The notes: a model not told the origin generated them from the sequence alone. DNA of 64,000 bases from Candidatus Heimdallarchaeota archaeon (GCA_020353515.1 CP070695.1:4300503-4364502), one strand, 5' to 3'; counted from the first letter of the stretch, positions 52,942 through 63,139 are shown. Numbers and translations: made by a program.

Positions 52942-55900
52942 ATGGTAGCATTGATTTATAAAGAAGGAGGAAGTTGTGAATCTTGCAACCACCCTTTACA
53001 GAGTCAAAGAGACGCTGTTGGTAAAAAATTTTTCATATGCGTTAATAGTAAATGTCCAGTAAAACGACTAACGAATATTGAAACTCGTCTTGCAGCTATT
53101 GAGAAATTACTAGAAATTACGCCAATAATTCCAAAAGCACAAGAGTCAGTTATTGAAATTATTCGGACTCTTCCAAATCTTTCCTTGGAAGAAGGTAGAG
53201 TTCAGTTTTATTCATTATTTGATCAATTAGAAGAATCAAGAGACATACTCAATTTTTTCCTAGAACAAACAGCGAATAATGAATATTTATCTCCTCAGTT
53301 TTTACAAGAATGGGCAATTCTTATGGCTTATTCAGGGAAAACATTCATGGCAGCTCAAAGAATTTTAACGGAGAAAGGATATGCAGAAACTCCACTTTCA
53401 CAAACATTTATCAGCAAGAACATTGGAATAATTATTGATCGTTCTAATTCTGTTCAAGCAGAAGAAAAGCAAAAAATAGTTTCCACTCAATTTTATTCCC
53501 ATTTATTGAATTGGGCAGTAAATGAAGGATTTAGTAGGAGAACTCTTGAAACCCTTCAGGGAAATGCAGGGATATTTCCTCCTCCGATTGAGCAAACGAT
53601 ATCTGAAGAAATTGCTACAATACCTTCCGTTCCAGCTCGAGAAATACCTAGTCCGATTAATCAACCAATTGAATCTCTATATCAACAGCCATTTAAAAAG
53701 TGGATTGATAGATTTCGGCCAGACGAAGGGTGGGAATTTACTATTGGTGCTAATTGGTTACGATGGGTTGGTATCGGTATTATTCTATTTGCGCTCTTAC
53801 TGCTAGTAGTTTGGTCTGCATCTCAAATGAAACTGACAGAAGATGAGATTGCACTTCTCACATTTATAGGACTTGTATTTTCAGGAGTATCTCTCCATAT
53901 ATTCTCATTCATTTTATTAAGATTCAAAGAACGGAGCCACCACATTCCACCAATTGCTTATTCCATTGCTTTTCTTTCATTAGGAATTTATTACATCGCA
54001 TTATTTACCCTTCGGTTTCATCCTTCAAGTCCTGTTTATGGCGTTGAATATGAGATTTTATATCTAATACTGTGTGTGTTTTTGATTCTTATCTCATGTG
54101 GTACTGCTTGGGGCCACAATTCGAGCATACTCTTTATAGAGGGATTTACTTTTACCTTATGGCTTTTCTGGCACATACTATCTCAGATTTTCGTCAATGA
54201 TTTGGTTTTTTCAATCGAGATCTTGTTACTTGGTTATATTGCGTTTATACTAGCTTTCCTGGGAATTGGATATTTGAGAAAAGATATTATATTAATTATA
54301 AGTGTTCAATTGATGGCTCAGTTGCTTATATTCCTTCCAAACTCCTCTAAAGTGTTATCAACTCATTCAGTTATAAGAGAATATCCTGATATAAATGCGA
54401 CAATCTTTTTGGTAGTTATCATCAGTATAACTTATCTGGTTATTACGCTAAGGTTTCCTTTTGACATATCCCCTCAATTTTACGAAATCATTACTCGTTA
54501 TCATCTTTCGATCGCCTCGGTTACTCCAATCTTTTCCAGTTTCTTTTTATTGACATTTAAGAGTATTAGTGGGCTTATATTCATTCCATATCTTGTTGTT
54601 TTCACAACTGCATTTCTAGGGTTGGCTTATTATCAAAAAGATCTAGCCGTGGCATTTTCACTTATTCTTCTTACCCAGTTATTATGGTTGATATCAGTTG
54701 GATTTGTAGACAATATTACTTTTACTGAAACTATTCCAGAAATAAATGGTATTCTTACCGTTTTATTGTACCTGACATTTTTTTTCTGGATCATTGCTCA
54801 AAAATTTCCTTCTGATGAAATCGAAACTTGCTTTTGGGACTATATTAATCGAAAACATCTATCAGTAGCTGCAATCGGACCGATTTTTATTAGTTTCATA
54901 ATATCCAGATTTAATTATGTCACAAGTGATATTTTTATAATGTACTTGGTACTCTTTTGTATTCTTTGGAGCACCAATAGAAGTATTACATTAGAAATGC
55001 CTGATTTCCTTATAAAGAAAGTTTCCTTATTTGATATTGTGACCTATTCCTCTGCTATTCTTTTTTTAATAACAATAATATTAGAACAGAGTGAGAATCT
55101 GTTTGGCGTAGTTTTGGGGTTCATTGCTTTTCCATTGTTTATTCTGTTTAATCAAAGCATATCCAATATGTCTTTGCAGCAGCAAGAAATTCGGGAAATT
55201 TATGCAATCATTAACTGTTTATTTGTAGCCATCATATTCTCATTCATGGTAATGAAAGAAACTTTCTCAAATATTGGGATCTGGATTTCAACATTTCTCT
55301 TAGACTGGGGAATAGATTTTCTTGAGTTTCTAGGATTGCAAAATAGCTATAATTGGACTTTTATAGGTTTCCTATGGATAGTTGCTGTTGTTACTATCAA
55401 CGTCAAGATTTTTCAGCCTAACATTAGACATAGCTTGTCGAAAATTATTATGACCTTATCCTCTCCAACGATAATATATATTTACTTAGGATTAATAGAT
55501 GAAATAAACCCTATTCATCTGGCCTTTGTGATAATTGGATATGTCCAACTGATAATCCTTTGGTTCTTTCTTACTTCAGAAAAAACAGATCACGCCATTG
55601 ATAGACATCTTATTTTCATTCCTGGTGTTGCATTACTCCAGCTTTCTGGAAATTTTTTGTTAACAACATCAATAGGTTCATGGAATATTCTATCAGCTAT
55701 TCTTGTGAATATATTCTTTCCCTTCTCACTAGGGTTTTTTATGGTTGCTCGAAGATTGTTTCATCACTTAATTGACAGTTATCTTATTATTTCAGCATCA
55801 ATTCTCACTCTATTTCAATTCTTGTATTTGAAAAGTAATCAACAGGGTTTATACGCATGGTTTCTTGAATTGGTATTTTTGATCTTAGGTCTAGTTTATA

Positions 55901-56913
55901 TTTCTGCCAGACTCTACTTTGGTAAAAAACCATTAGGATCTATTTCTACTTCCCTCTCCATCTTGAAATTCTTTTATCCTTCAATTAGATATTCAAATAA
56001 AGAACAAATTGGATTAAATCTTCTTGTACTCTGTTTTCTAGGATTAATCAATAATACTTTGTGCTTTATATTCTTTCCTACTGCTTGGAGCCCAACTTTG
56101 GTATTTCTATTATTTGATTCAATGGTTGTACTCCCCTTGGTGTTTGCTTTAACCCTATTTGGATTAGATTCACATGTTGCTATAGTTAATACTCTTACAC
56201 TTTATGCAAGTGGGTTAATCATTCGATTACCATTACTTGTTAGTTATCCTTTTGATTACAATATTCACCTCCTCATTGGTTTAGTATTCCAATTAATTCT
56301 GCATGGTTTGCTGGTCAGATTAAGCAAATCAACGAGGGTGACGTCCTCTCTCACACTTTGGAAAATCAAGTTTGAAGGCCGTAAGACATGGCCTGAAGAT
56401 TCTCTTATAATTATGGCAATAATCAATCCTCTTGCCTTCTTTTTTTACGCCTCTCAACTGACCTTAAGAATAGGAGAAGTTTTCAAGATAACAAATGTAC
56501 TACCTATGATGATTTTATCAATATTAATTGCTATTTACTTTGTTATTGAAACAAGATTACTATTCTCTTCAATAATAAGTGATAGCGGCTTATTGATTTC
56601 TATTATTATCGCTTGGCTATTTACTGTTTCATTACTTGAGTTTATTTATTTCACTACAGCAGCGACGGCTTTCTTGAGTATTCTGTATGGATTTTGGATT
56701 AATAAAAGAGAATGGCGAATATTGGGGATCTTGATTATTAGCATCAGTTTAGTATATAGTGCAATTTATCTTGCCCAGATTCCTGACGACCTAGTTAAAA
56801 TCCTAGGATTCGGAATTTTAGGGATTATTTCTGTTGTGATAGCCTTTGTATATTCAAAGTTTGCAAGACGATTCATAGCGGAAGAATTTCAAGAAAAAAC
56901 CTCAATAAGCTGA
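52942..56913 (+). CDS. giant DUF2339-like multi-pass membrane protein with zinc-ribbon N-terminus
   Basis: Residues 12-38 hold a zinc-binding pair (C12, C15, C33, C38). A helical region follows up to about residue 245. From about 268 a DUF2339-like segment begins (FTIGANWLRWVGIGIILF), and the remaining thousand residues are a dense series of roughly thirty membrane helices. DUF2339 proteins are uncharacterised, very large and proposed to be membrane scaffolds or sensors. The gene follows exonuclease III after 103 bp but is probably independent. ATG 52942 is the chosen start. Confidence 0.75.
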   Translation: MVALIYKEGGSCESCNHPLQSQRDAVGKKFFICVNSKCPVKRLTNIETRLAAIEKLLEITPIIPKAQESVIEIIRTLPNLSLEEGRVQFYSLFDQLEESRDILNFFLEQTANNEYLSPQFLQEWAILMAYSGKTFMAAQRILTEKGYAETPLSQTFISKNIGIIIDRSNSVQAEEKQKIVSTQFYSHLLNWAVNEGFSRRTLETLQGNAGIFPPPIEQTISEEIATIPSVPAREIPSPINQPIESLYQQPFKKWIDRFRPDEGWEFTIGANWLRWVGIGIILFALLLLVVWSASQMKLTEDEIALLTFIGLVFSGVSLHIFSFILLRFKERSHHIPPIAYSIAFLSLGIYYIALFTLRFHPSSPVYGVEYEILYLILCVFLILISCGTAWGHNSSILFIEGFTFTLWLFWHILSQIFVNDLVFSIEILLLGYIAFILAFLGIGYLRKDIILIISVQLMAQLLIFLPNSSKVLSTHSVIREYPDINATIFLVVIISITYLVITLRFPFDISPQFYEIITRYHLSIASVTPIFSSFFLLTFKSISGLIFIPYLVVFTTAFLGLAYYQKDLAVAFSLILLTQLLWLISVGFVDNITFTETIPEINGILTVLLYLTFFFWIIAQKFPSDEIETCFWDYINRKHLSVAAIGPIFISFIISRFNYVTSDIFIMYLVLFCILWSTNRSITLEMPDFLIKKVSLFDIVTYSSAILFLITIILEQSENLFGVVLGFIAFPLFILFNQSISNMSLQQQEIREIYAIINCLFVAIIFSFMVMKETFSNIGIWISTFLLDWGIDFLEFLGLQNSYNWTFIGFLWIVAVVTINVKIFQPNIRHSLSKIIMTLSSPTIIYIYLGLIDEINPIHLAFVIIGYVQLIILWFFLTSEKTDHAIDRHLIFIPGVALLQLSGNFLLTTSIGSWNILSAILVNIFFPFSLGFFMVARRLFHHLIDSYLIISASILTLFQFLYLKSNQQGLYAWFLELVFLILGLVYISARLYFGKKPLGSISTSLSILKFFYPSIRYSNKEQIGLNLLVLCFLGLINNTLCFIFFPTAWSPTLVFLLFDSMVVLPLVFALTLFGLDSHVAIVNTLTLYASGLIIRLPLLVSYPFDYNIHLLIGLVFQLILHGLLVRLSKSTRVTSSLTLWKIKFEGRKTWPEDSLIIMAIINPLAFFFYASQLTLRIGEVFKITNVLPMMILSILIAIYFVIETRLLFSSIISDSGLLISIIIAWLFTVSLLEFIYFTTAATAFLSILYGFWINKREWRILGILIISISLVYSAIYLAQIPDDLVKILGFGILGIISVVIAFVYSKFARRFIAEEFQEKTSIS

Positions 56914-57034
56914 TCAAAACGTACCACATTATTTTTAAGCATGTCTCTCTACTTTAAGAGCGATTCGTTGTGAATCAACCTAATAAAAAGAATTTTGAGT
57001 AAATGTATAACCAGATTTTCCAGATGATTAAACA

Positions 57035-57880
57035 ATGGTAAATCAAGACAAATCAAGCTATGATCTCTTCAAGGTCATTAATAATCGAAGATCGATCCGG
57101 AAATTTACTGAAAAACCCATTACAGACGATATTCTGAATCAAATATTGGAAGCTGGAATTAAAGCTCCTTTTGCGGCTCAATTGTACAGTATTGTCTATA
57201 CACGTGATAAAGAGAAGATGAAGAAGCTAAGAATTGGAGTCTATTCAACTACCCAGCTCTTAATGATTTTCTTAGTTGATTTCCGAAAAATTGAGAAAAT
57301 AATTAAACAGAGAAACTATCAATACGACTACGATGACGGGATGCTCTTATGGCTAGGTATTCAAGACGCAACCTTGGTTGCAGAGAATGTCATATTAGCT
57401 GCAGATGCAGTCGGCCTCGGATCTGTTCTACTAGGGGGCGCACCTTTACAAACAGACATTATAACTGAAGTCTTCAGTATTCCCTCCAGAGTTTTCCCTG
57501 TTGTCGGTCTGTGTCTAGGATATCCCGATTATACTGCAGAAACGGATGTTAGACCACGTTATCCTTTGAAGTATACAGCTTTTGAGGATTCGTATCATGA
57601 TCTTTCTGAAAATGAAATTCGTGAATGTATGAAAAACATGGATGAGGGATATATCACCCAGGGATATTACATTAAATTACAAGCGAAAATTCCCTTAAAG
57701 AAAGGAAAAGATACGATAGATTATGATAAATATTCATGGTCAGAACACCAGAGTCGAAAATACTCCCAAGGATGGTGGAAAAAGGAATCAATTTTGTCTC
57801 TCCTTCAACGCCAAGGTTTTAATCTTGAAAAATCTCATAATCAAGAAGAAACGAAAATGAAGCGAGTTCCTACTAACTAA
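57035..57880 (+). CDS. nitroreductase family protein
   Basis: The FMN-binding N-terminal motif is intact: FKVINNRRSIRKFTEKPITD, with the RRSxRxF signature at 18-23, then LEAGIKAPFAAQLYS. The middle has DATLVAENVILAADAVGLGSV and a flavin-binding GGAP. FPVVGLCLGYPDYTAETDVRPRYP closes the core. A C-terminal extension of about 80 residues (from LSENEIREC) is helical and unassigned. It should be an NAD(P)H-dependent FMN oxidoreductase; the substrate is unknown. Confidence 0.9.
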   Translation: MVNQDKSSYDLFKVINNRRSIRKFTEKPITDDILNQILEAGIKAPFAAQLYSIVYTRDKEKMKKLRIGVYSTTQLLMIFLVDFRKIEKIIKQRNYQYDYDDGMLLWLGIQDATLVAENVILAADAVGLGSVLLGGAPLQTDIITEVFSIPSRVFPVVGLCLGYPDYTAETDVRPRYPLKYTAFEDSYHDLSENEIRECMKNMDEGYITQGYYIKLQAKIPLKKGKDTIDYDKYSWSEHQSRKYSQGWWKKESILSLLQRQGFNLEKSHNQEETKMKRVPTN

Positions 57881-57985
57881 ACATCAGGGTACAATCTATA
57901 TCAACATTGGATTAGTTCCGTAAAGATAATATAAATGAACTTTTCTTAAATTGCTTTATTAAAAAGAAGGAAGGTTATTTGTAAG

Positions 57986-59137
57986 ATGACTCAATGCCCA
58001 AATTGCGGAGAAACAGTAGAAATAGGAGATATTTTTTGTTATAAATGTGGATTTAATCTAAGAACGAATTCAATTGTTAAACAAGCCAAGGAAGAAATTG
58101 GAAGACAACTGGAATTAGATACAAATAACTTAACAAGATTTACACAATTAGAAGAACGAATAGAAAATTTAAGGAACATTCCTGACGAATTGGAACAACA
58201 AAAAGCTTATCTTGCCAATTTAAACCAATCCTTAACAGAAGCACGCCAAAGGTTGGAGTCTCTTGCAGAACAACGTGTAAAAGAGTATCGTGATGTAGAA
58301 AAGCTCGAAAAATTGAGTGTCACCTCTTTCATGGCACGGATGAAAGGAACTAAGGATCAGCAATTAGAAAAAGAAAGGGTTGAATATCTCACAGTACTAA
58401 ATAAAGAGGAAGCTGCGCAGAGAGAATGTCAACAACTGCAAGATGTCATAACACAAACTCAGTCCCAGGTGTATGAGCTAGGAGATTTACTTGATACAAA
58501 AAAGAATTTAGAAAAAGAACTTGAAACGTTAATAAATCAAGTATGTGAAGGAGTTCCTGATCCTGTTGAAGACGCAATTGAACAACGATTAGCCACTCTT
58601 GAAGCTCAAATAGGACCAATTACCAATAATCGTTCACGCATATTCCGGGCGAATAATCACTTAGATCATGCAATTTCTGACTTGAATCGTGCATTAGACT
58701 CCCTACGAAGCGCCTCAGGTTTCTCAACATGGGATCTTCTTGGAGGGGGATTAATCGCTGATTCAATGAAACATTCAAGGATGTCTGACGCACGAAATAA
58801 TGTTCATAATGCCCACAACAACATCCAAAGAGCTATTCAAGAATATCCAGAAATTAGAAATTCCTTGAGTAGTGCTAGTGTCGAAGAAGTATCCTTTTTT
58901 TGGGACGGATTCATGGATAATATCTTCTCGGACATCGCAGCACGAGATAAAATTCATAGATCAAGAGAATCTGTTCGTCAAGCTTTACATGATGCTTCCA
59001 ATGCCAACCGCTGGCTAGATGACAAAATGCGAACTATCAATCAACAATTCAATGATCTAAACAGGAAAATTGAAGAATTAAGGAAGGATCTTTTAAAAGA
59101 ACGAAAAAGAATGATTAAGGAAACGCTTGAGAATTAG
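57986..59137 (+). CDS. zinc-ribbon protein with long coiled coil
   Basis: Residues 4-24 form a double-CxxC zinc ribbon (CPNCGETVEIGDIFCYKCG). Most of the rest is charged helix with heptad character: about 30-180 and again about 330-380 (RKIEELRKDLLKERKRM). In between, a Ser/Gly/Asp-rich stretch reads SGFSTWDLLGGGLIADSMK followed by RNNVHNAHNNI, a segment that also occurs in proteins of tellurite/toxic-anion type, but that link is a guess. No catalytic motif is seen. AAGGAAGG lies 5' of ATG 57986. It is likely a scaffold. Confidence 0.7.
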   Translation: MTQCPNCGETVEIGDIFCYKCGFNLRTNSIVKQAKEEIGRQLELDTNNLTRFTQLEERIENLRNIPDELEQQKAYLANLNQSLTEARQRLESLAEQRVKEYRDVEKLEKLSVTSFMARMKGTKDQQLEKERVEYLTVLNKEEAAQRECQQLQDVITQTQSQVYELGDLLDTKKNLEKELETLINQVCEGVPDPVEDAIEQRLATLEAQIGPITNNRSRIFRANNHLDHAISDLNRALDSLRSASGFSTWDLLGGGLIADSMKHSRMSDARNNVHNAHNNIQRAIQEYPEIRNSLSSASVEEVSFFWDGFMDNIFSDIAARDKIHRSRESVRQALHDASNANRWLDDKMRTINQQFNDLNRKIEELRKDLLKERKRMIKETLEN

Positions 59138-59154
59138 AGAAGTAATCAAACATT

Positions 59155-59706
59155 CTAGACTTCTAGTGTTTTCCTGATCCTCCATTCTTCCACTAACAAG
59201 TCCATCATTAGATCATCCAGAAATTCACCATTGATATAATCCGCTTTCCGTCGAACTCCTATTTCACGAAACCCTAGCTTCTTATAAACAGCAATTGCGC
59301 GGAAATTGTTTGAAAAAACTCTAAGCTCCAAACTAAGTAAATTTAGGGTTTCAAAACCAAACTCGATAGCTAATTCAAGCGCTTCTGTTCCCAATCCTTT
59401 GTCTCTAAATTCAGGGTTAAAAATTCCAAGACTGATATCTCCTCGTTTGCTAACTGTATTAAGAATCTTTAAACGAATATTTCCGATATATTTTTGGCTT
59501 TTATTTGTAGAAATCGCAAATGTGTAAATTTCTCCCTGTCTTCTCTCATCCCATGTTCTACGAATCCATTCTAACCCTTCTTCTCGTGACATTGGAGTTA
59601 TTCGTCCACTATAATTCATGAATTGAATGTCATTCCAGTAGACTAAAAGTTCATCAACATCAGTAAGCTCCAACCCTCTCAATGTCACGGTTTTTCCAAC
59701 AATCAT
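59155..59706 (-). CDS. GNAT N-acetyltransferase (RimJ/RimL-like)
   Basis: The protein reads TVTLRGLELTDVDELLVYWN, FAISTNKSQKYIGNIRLKIL, then GDISLGIFNPEFRDKGLGTE, where the acetyl-CoA-binding RxxGxGxE site is RDKGLGTE. ALELAIEFGFETLNLLSLEL, VFSNNFRAIAVYKKLGFREI and GVRR follow. This is the RimJ/RimL type GNAT, acting on a protein N-terminus or a small amine. ATG 59706 gives the usual short N-terminus; the frame extends to 59730. It lies 36 bp from the DDAH gene on the same strand. Confidence 0.9.
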   Translation of the reverse strand: MIVGKTVTLRGLELTDVDELLVYWNDIQFMNYSGRITPMSREEGLEWIRRTWDERRQGEIYTFAISTNKSQKYIGNIRLKILNTVSKRGDISLGIFNPEFRDKGLGTEALELAIEFGFETLNLLSLELRVFSNNFRAIAVYKKLGFREIGVRRKADYINGEFLDDLMMDLLVEEWRIRKTLEV

Positions 59707-59765
59707 GATTATACCATTTTTCCGATTCAATTCTTGTAGAAGATGTATATTCGACCTCTAAACTT

Positions 59766-60542
59766 CTAGAAAAGCAAAGAAAGGCATGTCAATGCCCCCT
59801 CACATTTTTGAAACTCTCTCATATCTAAAGGAATTACTTCAAAACCAGCATCACTTAACATTGATAGAACGTGGGGGAACCCCTTGGGTATCAAAATGGT
59901 TTTTCCTATTGCTAATGTATTGGCAGCATAACTTTCATTGTCATCAACGGTAAGAATCTGGAAATTTTTGAGAGTGGGATGATTCATGTGACTCTTAGTT
60001 GCAATAACATAGTCATCTCCGAGATAGGTGGCATAACTTTTTAAGTGTACAATATTCGGATCATGGTACACCCCTACTGTGACATTGAGCCATTCCTTCA
60101 ACTGATCTACACCCTCAATATTTGTACGCTGGGTGACCCCGCAGATCAAATGATTTGGAAGGTGAATGATATCACCTCCCTCTATTGTTCCTGGAGAGAT
60201 GGTCCTTCTGGTTTCCATGAAGTCATTTAATGTTTTTTCCACTGCTAATTCTTCCCCACGACGAGCTTCGGCTCCCATACGTGAGATTAATGCTTTATTA
60301 TTGTGAATAACAGCACAATCCTCCACAAAACATGAATCAGGGTGTTCATTGTCTGTAGGTAATTGAATAACATCAAATCCCAGTTCTAATAACGTGTTAC
60401 AATACACTGAATGTTGCTTCTTTGCATTAGAAACATTAATTTCACGTTGGAGTGGGTGGGAAGTGATACATTGTGAGAACTTCGCCCCAGGTTCACGAAC
60501 TATGGCATATTTTACGTTCATTTTTGATCCTACTGTAACCAT
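59766..60542 (-). CDS. dimethylarginine dimethylaminohydrolase-like amidinotransferase
   Basis: The amidinotransferase motifs are AIVREPGAKF (start), CFVEDCAVIHNN with an acidic residue, EGGDIIHLPN with Glu/Asp, VHLKSYATYLGDDYVIAT with His166, and the catalytic Cys253 in GALTCLS near the C-terminus. The order and length (258 aa) match DDAH rather than arginine deiminase. It should hydrolyse methylarginine or another guanidino compound. It overlaps the M55 peptidase gene by 13 bp, so both come from one operon, suggesting use of peptides or modified amino acids. Confidence 0.88.
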   Translation of the reverse strand: MVTVGSKMNVKYAIVREPGAKFSQCITSHPLQREINVSNAKKQHSVYCNTLLELGFDVIQLPTDNEHPDSCFVEDCAVIHNNKALISRMGAEARRGEELAVEKTLNDFMETRRTISPGTIEGGDIIHLPNHLICGVTQRTNIEGVDQLKEWLNVTVGVYHDPNIVHLKSYATYLGDDYVIATKSHMNHPTLKNFQILTVDDNESYAANTLAIGKTILIPKGFPHVLSMLSDAGFEVIPLDMREFQKCEGALTCLSLLF

Positions 60543-61393
60543 TCAAGTAAACCTGCAACACCTGATGCTGCATATACTAATACTTGAAATATTTTATACG
60601 CTTCAATAATATTATTGGCTGGGTATTCTACAGTTAATCCATCAGTCCTTTCAACGATTGGTAATAATTCGGCCACATCAGCAAAATGACTCACAATGAA
60701 ACTAATACTAGCTTTCACTGGTTCTTCAGTCTTTAGAGGTTGAACTTTGTTTTCTTTAAAGTTAACGACTGCTTTGGTAATAGCCTCACGCAAATCTGCT
60801 TCAATTTTAATCATACTTGGGCTTTTTGCTGACACTCTACTCAAAGACTGCTTAAAAACAACGGTTTCTACCCACGGAGTGTGCTGCTCTACGTCATCTT
60901 TTAGGAGTTGAGCATCTCCAGCAACTAGAATAACTGGGACGTTGTAAAATCCAGCAGCATAGGAGTTGAGGAGAAATTCGCTTACAGGAACTCCATTGAT
61001 AACAAACTTGTGGATACTCCGACTTGAATAAGTATGATCGAATGTTGATTTCGCAGTCCCAAATTTCGAATGATATCCCAGAAATATAGCCACGTCACAA
61101 TCTTCTTCGACTCCTGCAACCATACTGACAGGACGAGGATTCCCCCTGACAATTTCCACGTATTCTGGTAATTTATCAACCTTGAGGTTCACCATGGGAC
61201 CGTGACTATCAGCAATGAGAATTTCATCAAATCCATTCTTGTTTAACTCATCAGCTACAATCAAAGCAATTTTGGTAGCGATTTCTCTGGCTTCTGAATA
61301 TAACGATCCTTTTAGACTCAAATGTCCTGGAATGACAATGAAAGGTAACCCCTCAAGATCAATCGAAATAAAAGCTTTCATAAAATACACCAA
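60530..61393 (-). CDS. D-aminopeptidase DppA-like (peptidase M55)
   Basis: The start MKAFISIDLEGLPFIV has the metal-ligand IDxEG motif. ILIADSHGPMVNL carries the SHG ligands, VAIFLGYHSKFG carries another His, and HTYSSRSIHKFVINGVPVSE completes the active-site set of M55. The usual length is about 270 aa. Such zinc aminopeptidases cleave D-amino-acid peptides in cytosol. The gene precedes and overlaps the DDAH-like gene by 13 bp. The ORF begins MVYFMKAF, so ATG 61381 may be the real start. Confidence 0.92.
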   Translation of the reverse strand: MVYFMKAFISIDLEGLPFIVIPGHLSLKGSLYSEAREIATKIALIVADELNKNGFDEILIADSHGPMVNLKVDKLPEYVEIVRGNPRPVSMVAGVEEDCDVAIFLGYHSKFGTAKSTFDHTYSSRSIHKFVINGVPVSEFLLNSYAAGFYNVPVILVAGDAQLLKDDVEQHTPWVETVVFKQSLSRVSAKSPSMIKIEADLREAITKAVVNFKENKVQPLKTEEPVKASISFIVSHFADVAELLPIVERTDGLTVEYPANNIIEAYKIFQVLVYAASGVAGLLEWLQ

Positions 61394-61482
61394 AAAGAGT
61401 TGTGTGAAAGTACTTTATCAGTGTGATGAATGATTAAACCGATTCCTACGGAATAGATCCAGAAGCTCAATACAGCTAATTC

Positions 61483-61746
61483 TCATGATGATAACCAGGG
61501 AGCTTTCCAGGTACTACTCCTACCAGATTCAGGTTTTCTAGGCTCAACAGGTTCTTCTTTAGGTATGAATTCAGTTGATCTAAAATCTCTATTTCCTACA
61601 TGCTCCCAATAATATACGATAGCCTCTCTAACAAATCGGGATTTATCTTTTGTTTGTAGTAGGATATTCTTAACCTCCTCATCCATTCTAAAATTAAAAC
61701 GAGGAGAATTTTCTTTATCGGATATCATTAACCTTTTTCGAGGCAT
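61483..61746 (-). CDS. ribbon-helix-helix-type DNA-binding protein
   Basis: From ATG 61746 the protein is 87 aa. It has SPRFNFRMDEEVKNILLQTK followed by DKSRFVREAIVYYWEH, the beta-helix-helix arrangement of the ribbon-helix-helix fold, with a Pro/Glu/Arg-rich tail. The frame extends to 61824, but the first 26 residues look unlike the family and overlap the promoter. AAGGA lies upstream of 61746. Two perfect TGTACGTACA palindromes sit in its promoter (61836-61875), so it is likely autoregulated. Confidence 0.75.
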   Translation of the reverse strand: MPRKRLMISDKENSPRFNFRMDEEVKNILLQTKDKSRFVREAIVYYWEHVGNRDFRSTEFIPKEEPVEPRKPESGRSSTWKAPWLSS

Positions 61747-61801
61747 TGATGAAACATCATCCTTTCCTATCGATTGATCTTTATTTCTGCAAAAATATAA
61801 G

Positions 61802-61885
61802 TGTACGTAACTTTGGAATAACACAAAAGCTATTTTGTACGTACATTATTTAGTTATGAAGGTTTTGTACGTACAATATAAATAT
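61802..61885 (-). promoter_or_regulatory. promoter with repeated TGTACGTACA operators
   Basis: Two identical palindromes TGTACGTACA occur at 61836-61845 and 61866-61875, 30 bp apart, near three helical turns. A diverged third copy (TGTACGTAAC) is at 61802-61811, 34 bp further. A minus-strand TATA-like ATATTTATAT abuts the second copy (61876-61885). The start codon of the ribbon-helix-helix gene lies downstream at 61746. This is the layout of an autorepressed promoter. Confidence 0.7.
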
Positions 61886-62086
61886 TTTCATCAATCATTG
61901 GTATCACCCTTTTCCCACTTCCATTCTCCTGATGTTGTGAGGGATCCAATACTTAATTAATAATCCAAATAAATCCAGAATAATGGATACAGAGATATCG
62001 TCATGTCCTAATTTGATGTACTTGGTAAAATGCCTGAATTGGAGAAATCGATGAACTCCACTTCTTCTTCAATATATTAAAATAAT

Positions 62087-63100
62087 GTGAGAGAAAGACC
62101 TGTACTGAGGATGCACTGCATGAAGGAAAATGATCATCATAATCCAATGAACGTGAGTAAGAAAGTTTTAGAAGCTGAAAAGCGGATAAGAACCTATATC
62201 AGAGAGACACCTTTAGAATACTCCCCATATTTAAGTAAAATAGGAAACTCTAAAGTTTATCTTAAATTAGAAAATATTCAATTGACTGGATCGTTCAAGG
62301 CCAGAGGAGCGATGAATAAAATCCTTTCTCTTACGAGAGGTACCGAAATCACAACTGCCTCATCTGGCAACCATGGATTAGCAGTAGCTTACTCGCTCAG
62401 TAAACTTGGTGGAATAGGGACAATATATCTCCCTACAACCACGGCTCCTGTTAAAATTGAGAAATTACGTAATTATGACATTCAATTGGAATTTTATGGT
62501 ACAGATAGTGTTGAGGCAGAAATTTTCGCCAAAGAAATTGCACATCGGGATAAAAAGGTCTTCATTTCACCGTATAACGACCTAGAGATTATCGGGGGGC
62601 AGGGTACTATCGGATTAGAACTTACTAGACAACTAGCTAAGATTGATGTCGTCTTAGTTACCATTGGAGGGGGAGGGTTAATATCAGGTATTGCAGGGTA
62701 TTTAAAAAATTTAAATCCAGATGTTGAAATTGTAGGATGTCTTCCACAAAATTCTGCGGTGATGTACGAGTCCATTAAGGCGGGAAGGATACTTGATATG
62801 GAAAGTAAACCAACGTTGAGCGATGGATCAGCTGGAGGTATCGAACCTGATGCTATTACCTTTGAACTATGTCAACGGTATGTAGATCTCTATATTCTTG
62901 TTAATGAAGAGGAAATTGCGAATAGTATTTTACTTATGCTTGAGAAACACCACATGGTCGTTGAAGGAGCAGCAGGAGTCACAATAGCGGCATTTCTGAA
63001 AGAGAAAGATCGTTTTAAAGAAAAAAATGTCGTCTTGATTATGTGTGGAGGGAATATTAGTATTCAACAACTAAAGGAGATTATCTGTAGCCGTTCTTAG
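62087..63100 (+). CDS. threonine/serine dehydratase-like PLP enzyme
   Basis: PLP fold-type II signatures: LENIQLTGSFKARGA with the Schiff-base Lys, SSGNHGLAVAY binding the substrate carboxylate, and VLVTIGGGGLISGIAGYL binding the phosphate. EGAAGVTIAAFLKEK and LIMCGGNISIQQL are near the end. The 337-aa length without an ACT domain fits catabolic threonine dehydratase or serine racemase. The start is uncertain: the frame begins at GTG 62087, but ATG 62120 and ATG 62147 are more natural given the family N-terminus (KVLEAEKRIRTYIRETPLEY). Confidence 0.88.
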   Translation: MRERPVLRMHCMKENDHHNPMNVSKKVLEAEKRIRTYIRETPLEYSPYLSKIGNSKVYLKLENIQLTGSFKARGAMNKILSLTRGTEITTASSGNHGLAVAYSLSKLGGIGTIYLPTTTAPVKIEKLRNYDIQLEFYGTDSVEAEIFAKEIAHRDKKVFISPYNDLEIIGGQGTIGLELTRQLAKIDVVLVTIGGGGLISGIAGYLKNLNPDVEIVGCLPQNSAVMYESIKAGRILDMESKPTLSDGSAGGIEPDAITFELCQRYVDLYILVNEEEIANSILLMLEKHHMVVEGAAGVTIAAFLKEKDRFKEKNVVLIMCGGNISIQQLKEIICSRS

Positions 63101-63139
63101 CAGCTTTTCTCAGAGTGGGACTTATTCAAGGTAAATGAA

